Source: Bacilli bacterium (lineage in GTDB: Bacteria > Bacillota_I > Bacilli_A > RFN20 > CAG-826). From it: DNA of 54,422 bases. Location of the stretch: positions 1 through 54,422 of the forward strand of contig JAFXWB010000054.1 of NCBI GenBank assembly GCA_017534425.1, read 5' to 3'. Of the stretch, positions 1 to 8,286 are shown piece after piece. A program made the translations under genes and the position numbers. Positions within the stretch are counted from its first letter, which is position 1. Each line of letters starts with the position of its first letter. Below the pieces are notes generated by a model. That model searched no databases and had not been told where the DNA came from. It worked only from the letters and a program-made list of their open reading frames with translations.

Positions 1-65
1 CTTTGATAAAAGATTACATAAATTACTACAATTATGAGCGCCCGATGTACTGTCTTAAATACAAA

Positions 66-96
66 ACCCCACATCAGTATAAATCTGACATGGGGT
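66..96 (-). terminator. Terminator hairpin after the 613-aa membrane protein gene
   Basis: A hairpin with arms ACCCCA/TGGGGT, an internal mismatch, and ATCAG/CTGA around an AT loop. On the minus strand it is followed by TTTTGTATTT, so it probably ends the leftward gene that stops at 165. A run of seven T lies about ten bases past it on the plus strand, so it could act both ways. I see no gene in positions 1-164. Confidence 0.6.
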
Positions 97-164
97 ATTG
101 ATGCTTTTTTTGAATTGTCTACTTTTCGTTGACTAGTTCAATCTACCAGCTTTTAATTTATAAA

Positions 165-2006
165 TTAATGTTCTTCGCTATTAATCCAGTAATTACGTTT
201 TCTATTGTAATAATCTCTACGAGATGCACTTTTTATTAGTTTATAACGACGTTTTAATGGCGCTCTAATAATCCAATATGGAATTGCTGTAACAACAAAT
301 CCTAACCAAATAAATGATGGAATTAAACAGCCAGTTCTAAGATCGAAATTAATTGAATTCGCATATTCTTTCAATGCGCTTATTCTAGACGCGAGTGCTG
401 GCCATGCGTATTTGGCTCCATAAGTAAGAGCGATTCCAAAGATAACTTGAAGTAGTGCTCCCCAAATAACAATTCCTAATCTTGTCCAGCATTTATCTTT
501 GCGGAAAGTTCTAAGAAGAGTAACAAGTGCAAACCATGCCCATGGAAGTGCGAATAAAGCAACGAGAGCTAAGAAGATGAAAGGAGCTTTTTGACCAATA
601 GTACCAGTTCTTTCAGAGATATTTTGCGGAATCATCTTAAGAAGATACTCTCTAATTGCGTTCTTTAAAGTATCATCACTTTCGTTATTCTTTGCTTGTT
701 CAGCTCTAGATTTAATTATTGATCTAGATTGACCAGATGAACCATTAAGGAAACTTTCAATTAATGTGCTCATTGCCGTGTCAATATCATTAACAGACTT
801 GATTACGGTATAGTAAGTGTCTGATGAGCTATATTCGGTTGGTAAAATAGGATTTCCTTCGCCATCTAAGATGTAGTAGACTCTTTGACTTGTTTTTTCA
901 ATGGCGATATCTGCTTCAACTTGTTCTTGTGTTGGTTGTGGATCACATAAAACAGGAGTCTTAACAACTAAACCATCAACTCCCTCTAATGATTCTACCA
1001 TTGCATCTGTAATTTTATCTTCATCAACATCGTCTGTTGTATATGGTTGTTCATCATAATAAATAACACTTGAATCATACGGTTCAGTGTTATGCTTGTA
1101 TGCTTTTCTAGCAACAAAATATGTCCAGTTTGCTTCTTCTGCTTCAATATCTGTTGTGACTTGCTCTTCTGTTGGTTGAGGATCAGCTAAAACAAAAGAA
1201 TCGCTTTCTTTGACAAAATAAGCAGTTTCTGCATTATATGCAGCGGTATTATGAGAATATTCAAAATACTCAACAAAATATTTGTATTCTGACTCAAGAT
1301 CTTTATCGATGTTTACTTCTTCTTCGCTTGGTTGCGGATCAAAAGCAACATATTTACGTCCTCTCGAATTAATAATATCAAGAACACCACTTGAGTTTTC
1401 TCCGCCATGAAGAATAGTAGCAGCTAAATCATCAACAGAAACACTTTCTCCCTCATCTAAAAGAGAATATACATCATCAAAAACTTGTTGAATTTCTTCA
1501 TCGGAAGCTTCGGCTCCGCCCGGGAATTTAGCTTCGATTTGTTTGTTGATTTCTTCTCTTAATGTATCAAAAGCATATCCTTCAATGATATCTTTAAAGA
1601 GAAGGTGCAAAGGAGTATTAAGACTATCTACGACATTATCTACAATCTTGTATAAATTCGATTGGATTAAATCGTCAAGTAGTTTTGTATTCTTAAAGTT
1701 AAATGCACTTTTGACAGGAATATCTACTGGAATTTCAATATCATATCCATTTGGAAAATAATTTTGAATATTTTCTTCAGTGATATATTTATTCATATCA
1801 GGAGATGCTTTATAAGTAATTCTAGATTCACTTTCCCCACTACTGCCATTATTAAAAGCCTTGCTTAAAATAATGCCCATTCTTTCTTTTGTGAAGTGAG
1901 CTTTTACGGTTCCTTTGAAGATTGGTCTAGTGCAGAGAGCATAAACTGCCACGGCTGCAGCAGCAACATAGCATAGGTTTAATATCCTAACTATTAGTTT
2001 TCTCAT
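165..2006 (-). CDS. Hypothetical membrane protein with three DPQP repeats
   Basis: 613 residues; I recognise no family. One hydrophobic segment lies near the N-terminus (about residues 8-26). A long hydrophilic, acidic region covers about 30-470, and three hydrophobic segments follow (about 475-498, 508-530, 558-582) before a basic tail. This suggests a large extracytoplasmic domain held by membrane segments at both ends. The middle carries a degenerate repeat: DPQPSEEEV at about 223, DPQPTEEQV at about 275 and DPQPTQEQV at about 355. Each is followed by an acidic stretch and a tyrosine-rich YFV/YY segment. The ATG at 2006 has an AGAGG-type ribosome binding site upstream. It lies downstream of tldE on the same strand, about 50 bases away. 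Function unknown; the gene call itself is secure. Confidence 0.85.
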   Translation of the reverse strand: MRKLIVRILNLCYVAAAAVAVYALCTRPIFKGTVKAHFTKERMGIILSKAFNNGSSGESESRITYKASPDMNKYITEENIQNYFPNGYDIEIPVDIPVKSAFNFKNTKLLDDLIQSNLYKIVDNVVDSLNTPLHLLFKDIIEGYAFDTLREEINKQIEAKFPGGAEASDEEIQQVFDDVYSLLDEGESVSVDDLAATILHGGENSSGVLDIINSRGRKYVAFDPQPSEEEVNIDKDLESEYKYFVEYFEYSHNTAAYNAETAYFVKESDSFVLADPQPTEEQVTTDIEAEEANWTYFVARKAYKHNTEPYDSSVIYYDEQPYTTDDVDEDKITDAMVESLEGVDGLVVKTPVLCDPQPTQEQVEADIAIEKTSQRVYYILDGEGNPILPTEYSSSDTYYTVIKSVNDIDTAMSTLIESFLNGSSGQSRSIIKSRAEQAKNNESDDTLKNAIREYLLKMIPQNISERTGTIGQKAPFIFLALVALFALPWAWFALVTLLRTFRKDKCWTRLGIVIWGALLQVIFGIALTYGAKYAWPALASRISALKEYANSINFDLRTGCLIPSFIWLGFVVTAIPYWIIRAPLKRRYKLIKSASRRDYYNRKRNYWINSEEH

Positions 2007-2035
2007 AAATACCTCTTGGAATAATGATATAAATA

Positions 2036-2057
2036 AATAATAGTATTGTCTATTATT
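2036..2057 (-). terminator. Weak AT-rich hairpin between tldE and the 613-aa gene
   Basis: AATAATAG and CTATTATT form an 8-bp all-weak stem overlapping the tldE stop codon, followed on the minus strand by a T/A-rich tract. It may be a weak terminator or only AT-rich coincidence. Confidence 0.25.
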
Positions 2058-3384
2058 ATTTTCCGCTTATTGTTAATTTTCCAACTAAAATTGAAGGGCA
2101 AGACATTTGGTTAGAGATAACCAATTTATTGTTATTTGCAATACATTTAATGTTACTAAAAACATTAAGAAGGTTGCCAGCAACTGTAATTAAGGCTAAA
2201 GGATCAGCCTTTTTTCCGTCCCTAATCATGAATCCTGCACATTGCAAAGAAAAATTTCCAGATTGAGCATTCATGCCTGAGTGAAGACCCGTTAGTTCTG
2301 TTAGGTACACACCTTCTTTAATTGAAGAAAGCATTTCCTCTTCTGACTTCTTGCCTCCTTTTACAATGGTGTAACCTGTTCCCGCTCCAGCTTTTCCAGC
2401 TCCTGCTCCGTTTCCGGTTGGTTCAACTCCGGCTTTTGCAGCAGTTTGCAATGTATAGAGATAAGTTTCGATGACACCTTTCTTGATCAAATACTTCTTG
2501 TTTGTAGCAACCCCTTCATCGTCAAAATACCTGAAAAATATATTCTTTTCTAGAGGATTTTCGATTACAGTAAGCTTTTTGCTGAGCGCTTGTTGGTGAA
2601 GTTTTCCTTCAAGCAATGATGTGTGTTTTTGAACCTCTTCAGCGTCAAGTGAACTAATCAAAAATGACATAAGAGATGCAACACACTCTGGATTTAAAAC
2701 GATAGGATATTTTTTTGATTCACATTGCTGAGCGCCGAGTTTTTGTAATGCATCTTTTGCAACTTTTTCAACAAATTCATCAATTTTAAATTCGGCTTCA
2801 TCTTTAGATGCAAACACACTAAAGCCAGTTCTAATCTCTTCTCCATCCTTAGCAGTTACTTCGGCAAAATATGCATATGTATTTTTCTTTTGAGATAGTT
2901 TTAATCCGTACGAATTTGTCTTTTTGCTGCTGTTTGTTTCTGCTTCAAAACCAACAGTTACAACTTCATTAATTCTTTTATCATAAGCAAGTAATCTTTT
3001 TTCAATATCTAGCAAAATTTGCACCTTTTCTTGTACATTTCCACCAAAATCAATATTTGAGAAGACGTTTTTCTTGTGATATTTTTCGCTGCCTTTGAAG
3101 ATGAATACAGGATCATCGTTTTCAATTATTGAAGCAGAACGTTTAATTTCTTTAACAAGGAACTCTGGCGAATTTTTATCAACATGGTCCACAGATACGC
3201 TACCCATTTTTCCTTTATAAATACCGCGTGCGACAAGCTCAAAAGAAGAATTGTTAGTAAGCGAATCAACATTGCTATGGAAAATAGAAACAGATAAAGA
3301 GCTAGATTCATTTATTGTGAGATCTGCAGCATCAAAACCTTCATCTTTTGCTAAAGCAAAGAATTTCTTTTCATTCATTCTCAT
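2056..3384 (-). CDS. pmbA: TldE/PmbA-type metalloprotease subunit
   Basis: 442 residues of the TldD/PmbA (peptidase U62) family. TldD and TldE form a heterodimeric zinc protease that degrades unfolded or cleaved peptides and matures some modified peptides. This copy lacks the HExxxH motif found in its neighbour, as expected for the non-catalytic TldE partner. The family-typical glycine-rich C-terminal part is present, with GNFSLQCAGFMIRDG and TVAGNL-like segments. Its start overlaps the tldD stop by four bases (ATGA), so the two are translationally coupled. It lies downstream of tldD, the usual order. No peptide substrate gene such as a microcin-like precursor is visible nearby, so the substrate is unknown. 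Confidence 0.93.
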   Translation of the reverse strand: MRMNEKKFFALAKDEGFDAADLTINESSSLSVSIFHSNVDSLTNNSSFELVARGIYKGKMGSVSVDHVDKNSPEFLVKEIKRSASIIENDDPVFIFKGSEKYHKKNVFSNIDFGGNVQEKVQILLDIEKRLLAYDKRINEVVTVGFEAETNSSKKTNSYGLKLSQKKNTYAYFAEVTAKDGEEIRTGFSVFASKDEAEFKIDEFVEKVAKDALQKLGAQQCESKKYPIVLNPECVASLMSFLISSLDAEEVQKHTSLLEGKLHQQALSKKLTVIENPLEKNIFFRYFDDEGVATNKKYLIKKGVIETYLYTLQTAAKAGVEPTGNGAGAGKAGAGTGYTIVKGGKKSEEEMLSSIKEGVYLTELTGLHSGMNAQSGNFSLQCAGFMIRDGKKADPLALITVAGNLLNVFSNIKCIANNNKLVISNQMSCPSILVGKLTISGK

Positions 3385-4778
3385 TTGATTTCTCCTCCGT
3401 TTCCTCCAACAGTCATTTCGCTGACTCTGATTGTTGGTTGTCCAACATCAACAGGAATAAATCCAGAAGCGGCTCCACACATACCTTGAGCGCGTTCTAG
3501 ATCGTTTCCAATCATATCAATCTTCATTAAGATTTCTTGTCCAGTTCCGATAACGGAAGCCCCTCTTACAGGTTCGCAAATTTTGCCATCGCGAATTAAG
3601 TAGGCTTCACTACAACCAAAGTTGAATTCACCGGTAACAGGATTGACTTGTCCACCTGCCAAGGATTTTGCATATAAACCAAATTTGGTTGCAGCAATAA
3701 TTTCTTCTGGAGTTGATTTGCCTGCACAAATATATGTATTGGACATTCTTGATGTAGGTTCATATTTATATGATTGTCTTCTACATGCTCCATTACCTTT
3801 TCTATTCATACGTCTACCGTTGAAATCATCGATAAGGTAGTTTTTAAGAATCCCGTTTTCAATTAATAAGGTCTTTTCGGTTTTGTTTCCTTCATCGTCA
3901 ATATTGTTGCTTCCCCAACCATTTGGGATAGTTCCGTCGTCAATGGCTGAAAGGATTGGTGAAGCTATCTGTTGGCCGATTTTTCCCGAGAAAACCGATA
4001 GATTTCGAGAAACTGCAGATGCCTCGAGAGGGTGTCCACAAGCTTCATGGAAGAGCGTCCCACCAAAACCATTACCAATAACAACAGGCATTTTTCCGCT
4101 CGGGCATTCTTTTGCCTCAAGCATCATAATTGTTTTCTCGCCAACATTTTTGCAAAGCTTTTTAACATCAATATTCTTCTCAAAGAATTCAAATCCAGCG
4201 CTAGCGCCAGGGCCTTCAAAACCAGTTTCTATCTTTCCTTGATCTGCAGCGACACACATGACACCGCATCTTCCTCTTTCTTTATAGTCTAGATGATTGA
4301 AACCCTTAGTGTTGATGATTTGAACTTTAGAAATTGAATACATAAAAGAGACGTTTGTTCTGACGATTCTTTTATCGACATTTCTTAATGTCTCGTCACC
4401 AGATTTTATGTAATCAATAATTACTTTATCATTAATGTTTGAAAATGAATCTTCAATTTGAGAAATATTTTTAGCTTTTTTTGTAACTAATTTATCCACT
4501 GTTAATACTTGTTTATCGTGGAAGGAATTAGATAAATTCTGAATTAATTTTGTTAATGCTTTTTCACTAACTTCATTGGTATATCCATAAACACTTTGCA
4601 GTTTGTTTAAAAGACGAATTCCGGCGCCACATGAATGACGTACAGCTGAATTTTCAACTTTGCCATTCTCAACAGTAACAGAAAATGAGTCTTTCTCTTC
4701 AATGTAGATTTCTGCATAATCTGCGCCAGTATGTAAACCACTATTTAGGATACGAATAGCTTGATTTTTGTTAATCAT
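3381..4778 (-). CDS. tldD: TldD zinc metalloprotease subunit
   Basis: 465 residues. The catalytic zinc site HEACGH is at residues 244-249 (H244, E245, H249), inside the conserved stretch GNGFGGTLFHEACGHPLEAS. The C-terminal segment contains RAQGMCGAASGFIPVDVGQP, typical of TldD. It pairs with the downstream tldE gene as a cytoplasmic heterodimeric protease. The ATG at 4778 is preceded by a strong AAAGGAGG ribosome binding site. A TATAAT-like sequence lies further upstream on the minus strand, but I see no good -35 for it. The region to rpmE (4779-4939) is shared with the divergent rpmE promoter. Confidence 0.95.
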   Translation of the reverse strand: MINKNQAIRILNSGLHTGADYAEIYIEEKDSFSVTVENGKVENSAVRHSCGAGIRLLNKLQSVYGYTNEVSEKALTKLIQNLSNSFHDKQVLTVDKLVTKKAKNISQIEDSFSNINDKVIIDYIKSGDETLRNVDKRIVRTNVSFMYSISKVQIINTKGFNHLDYKERGRCGVMCVAADQGKIETGFEGPGASAGFEFFEKNIDVKKLCKNVGEKTIMMLEAKECPSGKMPVVIGNGFGGTLFHEACGHPLEASAVSRNLSVFSGKIGQQIASPILSAIDDGTIPNGWGSNNIDDEGNKTEKTLLIENGILKNYLIDDFNGRRMNRKGNGACRRQSYKYEPTSRMSNTYICAGKSTPEEIIAATKFGLYAKSLAGGQVNPVTGEFNFGCSEAYLIRDGKICEPVRGASVIGTGQEILMKIDMIGNDLERAQGMCGAASGFIPVDVGQPTIRVSEMTVGGNGGEIK

Positions 4779-4899
4779 AGCATCCTCCTTTCGTAATTTT
4801 ATAAGCGGGATTATTATAAACCAAAACCAATCAATATAAATGTAATTTGCATTTATTCTTGATTTTAGTTTGTTGTATGCTACGATATTTAAGCACTTT

Positions 4900-4934
4900 C
4901 TTTAGGAGCCACAAGAGCCCTAAGGCGGAAGGAG
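4900..4934 (+). promoter_or_regulatory. Candidate leader hairpin and RBS of rpmE
   Basis: CTTTAGG (4900-4906) pairs with CCTAAGG (4919-4925), with one wobble pair, around a 12-base loop. It ends two bases before the GGAAGGAG ribosome binding site (4927-4934). A stem this close to the RBS could control L31 translation. Ribosomal-protein leaders, including ones for L31, are known in Firmicutes; whether this matches that class I cannot tell. Confidence 0.4.
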
Positions 4935-4939
4935 TTATT

Positions 4940-5143
4940 ATGAAAAAAGACATTCATCCAAAAGTTTATGAAGTAGAAGTTACATGTGTCTCATGTGGCG
5001 CTAAGTTCAAAACACATTCAACAAACAAGGAAATCCGTGTTGATACTTGCTCAAATTGCCACCCATTCTATACTGGCAAACAAAGATTCGTATCATCCGA
5101 TGGACGTGTCGATCGTTTCAATAAGAAATACGGTCTTAAATAA
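4940..5143 (+). CDS. rpmE: 50S ribosomal protein L31 (zinc-binding type)
   Basis: 67 residues. The ATG at 4940 is chosen because it follows GGAAGGAG at the right distance and gives the normal L31 length; an upstream in-frame ATG at 4847 would add 31 unrelated residues. Four cysteines (C16, C19, C37, C40) form the zinc site of the C+ form, and the conserved [12 protein letters not shown] segment is present. L31 bridges the two ribosomal subunits. The gene is monocistronic: divergent from tldD and closed by a strong terminator. Confidence 0.97.
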   Translation: MKKDIHPKVYEVEVTCVSCGAKFKTHSTNKEIRVDTCSNCHPFYTGKQRFVSSDGRVDRFNKKYGLK

Positions 5144-5164
5144 GCACACAAACAAGATAAACAA

Positions 5165-5195
5165 GCTCGCTGGCAACGGCGAGTTTTTTATTTTT
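5165..5195 (+). terminator. Rho-independent terminator of rpmE
   Basis: CTCGC (5166-5170) and GCGAG (5179-5183) form the stem, followed directly by six T and then ATTTTT. Confidence 0.85.
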
Positions 5196-5240
5196 CACAT
5201 ATGTGTTTTATATCTCGCTTTATTTTTAAATAAATTGAAG

Positions 5241-5246
5241 TATAAT
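5241..5246 (+). promoter_or_regulatory. Perfect -10 box upstream of the nuclease lipoprotein
   Basis: TATAAT lies 38 bases before the ATG at 5285. No good -35 is visible at 16-18 bases (TTTATT is the nearest). This probably starts the transcript running from the lipoprotein through metG and the polyamine genes. Confidence 0.4.
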
Positions 5247-5284
5247 TTTTTGTATGGAGAGATTATAAAAATCACGAGCACATT

Positions 5285-6673
5285 ATGAAAAAGAAATACA
5301 CTTTACTTATGACTTTAGCTTTAGCAGCTTTCACCGTTTCTGGATGTGATGCTTTCAATAACATATTCCATAAAAAGGAACAAGAAACTCCAACAGAACA
5401 ACAAGAAGATACAAACAAGGAAGAAGAAAAAGATCCTGTTGTACCTGATCCAACATCAATTGATCTTGATCGACAAGAAATAACCTTAGATGTTGGGGAA
5501 GAATTTGAGATTGTTGCTAAAGTTTTACCTGCTAATGCAAACCAAGCAGTGACTTTTAAAAGTTATGATGAGAATGTTTGTACAGTTTCATCTGCGGGTT
5601 TGGTTTTTGCTGAAAATAGTGGAGAAACAAACATCTTAGTTGCAAGTGAAGTTAATCATAATATCCACGAATACTTGTCTGTTTTCGTTAACGAAGAAGA
5701 ACACGTTGATAACAACTTTAAAGTTTTCTTTAATGCAAATGGTGGTACCGGAACAATGTCTCAACAAATAACAAACGGTTCATCATTTACTACTCCAGAT
5801 TGCACCTTCACCTATGCAAATCACACATTTAAAGAATGGGCTTTAGGTTCTGCTAGTGGAACAAAATATGTAGCTGGAGCAACCATTGAAAATATTACAA
5901 CCAATATTACTCTCTATGCCACCTGGGAATATCAACAACCAACAGGCGAAATCGATGATGACTATGGAGACTATTATTCATCAATCGCGTCAGATTTAAC
6001 CGGCCAAAACTTAATTAATGCGCTTAATACTCTTAATAACGCAAAAAGAGTTAGAACAATGGGTTATGCAGGTCTTAAGACCTGGGGAAAATATACAGAA
6101 ATTGATTGGACAGGAAAATCAAACGTCTCAGGAAAAATGTTTGGTTTTTATGATAATGCGCTAGTTTGCAATGAATGGGACAATCAAGCAACCTGGAACA
6201 GAGAACACGTTTGGCCAAAATCTTTAGGCGGAAGCAAAGTTGAAGGCGATATGCACATGCCTAGACCAGCATCAGTAAAAATTAACTCTGAAAGAGGAAA
6301 TAAATACTACGGCAGCACAGGTTCACTTTATGATCCAGGACAATATGAAGCAAATTATCGTGGTGTTGCAGCCAGAATCATTTTCTATTGTGCTATCGCT
6401 GATAAGAGCTTAGATTTAAGTGATTCTAACTCCGGTGGTTCTTCTGAAATGGGCAAATTATCAGATTTATTAAGATGGAATCTTGAATATGCTCCAAACC
6501 GTTCTGAAAACGCACCACTTACACTACGAATTGAACAAAACAGAAATAAAGAAATGTATTCCAGAGAAGGATTGCAAGGTAATCGTAATCCGTTTATTGA
6601 TCACCCTGAATATGCATGTAAGATTTGGGGTTCTAGAAACGCCACCACAAAATCAATTTGTGGAATAAATTAA
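5285..6673 (+). CDS. Secreted lipoprotein endonuclease with Big2 and InlB-type domains
   Basis: 462 residues. An N-terminal lipoprotein signal ends in VSGC (C21). An acidic linker follows, then a bacterial Ig-like (Big2) domain at about 54-136 and an InlB-type B-repeat at about 144-215 (FNANGGTGTM ... LYATWEY). From about 235 comes an endonuclease I (EndA/NucM, His-Me finger) domain. Its active-site pattern is WNREHVWP (H308), DMHMPRP (H324) and NSERGN (N334). The likely role is degradation of extracellular DNA or RNA at the cell surface for nucleotide scavenging or biofilm turnover. It ends 33 bases before metG, so co-transcription is possible. The ribosome binding site is weak. The nuclease call is strong; the physiological role is inferred. 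Confidence 0.92.
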   Translation: MKKKYTLLMTLALAAFTVSGCDAFNNIFHKKEQETPTEQQEDTNKEEEKDPVVPDPTSIDLDRQEITLDVGEEFEIVAKVLPANANQAVTFKSYDENVCTVSSAGLVFAENSGETNILVASEVNHNIHEYLSVFVNEEEHVDNNFKVFFNANGGTGTMSQQITNGSSFTTPDCTFTYANHTFKEWALGSASGTKYVAGATIENITTNITLYATWEYQQPTGEIDDDYGDYYSSIASDLTGQNLINALNTLNNAKRVRTMGYAGLKTWGKYTEIDWTGKSNVSGKMFGFYDNALVCNEWDNQATWNREHVWPKSLGGSKVEGDMHMPRPASVKINSERGNKYYGSTGSLYDPGQYEANYRGVAARIIFYCAIADKSLDLSDSNSGGSSEMGKLSDLLRWNLEYAPNRSENAPLTLRIEQNRNKEMYSREGLQGNRNPFIDHPEYACKIWGSRNATTKSICGIN

Positions 6674-6705
6674 ATTTTTATTTAATAGAACAAGGAGTAC
6701 CTCAT

Positions 6706-8283
6706 ATGAAAAACAAGTTCTACATAACCACACCAATTTATTATCCAAGTGCCGAAGCTCATATTGGGCACGCTTATTGCACAACAATGTGCGACATTTT
6801 AGCACGAGCAAAACGAATGCGTGGGTTTGAGACTTATTTTTTAACTGGCGTTGATGAGCACGGTGAAAAAATCCAAAAAAAAGCACAAGAAAAAGGCGTA
6901 ACTCCTCAACAATATGTCGATGAAATTGCCGAGAAATTCAAGGTTTTATGGAAGGCAATGAAGATTTCAAATGATGACTTCATTCGTACAACACAAGAAA
7001 GACATATGACCGTTGTTCAAAACATTTTTTCGAAAATGCTTAAGAACGACGATATTTATCTTGGAAAATACGAAGGCTGGTACTGCACACCTTGTGAATC
7101 TTTCTGGACTGATACTCAAGTAGGCGAAGAACATCTTTGCCCAGATTGTCATAGGCCAGTTCATAAAGCAGAAGAGGAATGTTATTTCTTCAAAACTTCC
7201 AAATATGTTGATCAATTAGTTAAACACTATGAAGCCAACCCAAAATTTATTACCCCAGTTTCACGTAAGAATGAAATGATGAACACCTTTATTAACAAAG
7301 GTTTAGATGATTTAAGTGTTTCTAGAACATCTTTCGATTGGGGAATTCCAATTAGAGAAAACAACAAACATGTTCTTTATGTTTGGCTTGATGCCTTATG
7401 CAATTATATTACTGCTTTAGGTTATGATACAGACCACCCAGAGCTCTTCAAAAAATTCTGGGAAGATCCAAACTGTGAGATCGTTCATGTTGTGGGTGCA
7501 GACATTACACGCTTCCACGTTATTTATTGGCCAATGTTTTTAACATCACTTGGATTAAGACTTCCAGATAGAGTCTTTGTTCATGGGTTATTAGATTTAA
7601 ATGGTGAAAAGATGTCAAAGAGTCGTGGTAACGTTGTTTCACCATTCCCACTTATTGAGAGATATGGTGTAGATACAGTTCGCTGGTTCCTTGCAAAAGA
7701 ATTTTCTTTTGGTAGCGACGGAAGATTTACTCCTGAATCATTTGCGGAACGTATTAACGTTGACCTTGCAAACAACTTTGGAAATCTTGTTAACAGAACA
7801 ACATCAATGATTTCAAAATATTTTGAAGGTGTCGTTCCAGAACTTAAAAATCCAGGCGAAAAAGAAAAATCAATTCGAGCATTAAGTGAAAAGACAATAA
7901 AAGCATATGAGAATTTGATGGATGACCTTAAAGTCTCTGAAGCTTTAAATGAAGTTGTTGAATTGCTTAATGTTGCAAATAAATATATTGAAGAATCGCA
8001 ACCTTGGGTTTTATCAAAAGAAGGAAAAACTGAAGAATTAGGAAATGTCATGGCTGTATTAACAAGCACAATCATTACTTGCACAAAACTTCTTTCTCCT
8101 GTTTTGGTAGAAACTACAGATAAGGTTTATGCTCTCTTTAATTTAACTGAAGAGCAAAAAACATATGAATTTACCGAGAATTTCTGTGGATTTACAGGAA
8201 ACCATGTCGAAAAAGGAAGCCCACTTTTCCCAAGATTAGATATTGCTTTGGAGACCGAATATATTAATTCACTAACTAAATAA
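6706..8283 (+). CDS. metG: Methionyl-tRNA synthetase
   Basis: 525 residues from the ATG at 6706, which follows AAGGAG; an upstream start would prepend 16 residues not seen in the family. It charges tRNA-Met with methionine. The class I signatures are present: HIGH in AEAHIGHAY near the N-terminus and KMSKS in GEKMSKSRGN. The CP insertion has the zinc cysteines CTPC and CPDC. The protein stops after the anticodon-binding helices, so it lacks the C-terminal dimerisation/tRNA-binding domain found in many MetRS. The adc-agmatine deiminase gene starts four bases after its stop. The gap to the previous gene is too short for a T-box. Confidence 0.96.
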   Translation: MKNKFYITTPIYYPSAEAHIGHAYCTTMCDILARAKRMRGFETYFLTGVDEHGEKIQKKAQEKGVTPQQYVDEIAEKFKVLWKAMKISNDDFIRTTQERHMTVVQNIFSKMLKNDDIYLGKYEGWYCTPCESFWTDTQVGEEHLCPDCHRPVHKAEEECYFFKTSKYVDQLVKHYEANPKFITPVSRKNEMMNTFINKGLDDLSVSRTSFDWGIPIRENNKHVLYVWLDALCNYITALGYDTDHPELFKKFWEDPNCEIVHVVGADITRFHVIYWPMFLTSLGLRLPDRVFVHGLLDLNGEKMSKSRGNVVSPFPLIERYGVDTVRWFLAKEFSFGSDGRFTPESFAERINVDLANNFGNLVNRTTSMISKYFEGVVPELKNPGEKEKSIRALSEKTIKAYENLMDDLKVSEALNEVVELLNVANKYIEESQPWVLSKEGKTEELGNVMAVLTSTIITCTKLLSPVLVETTDKVYALFNLTEEQKTYEFTENFCGFTGNHVEKGSPLFPRLDIALETEYINSLTK

Positions 8284-8286
8284 AAT

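Noticed and set aside
6674-6705. T-box riboswitch before metG
   Set aside because: Only 32 bases lie between the genes; no space for a T-box.
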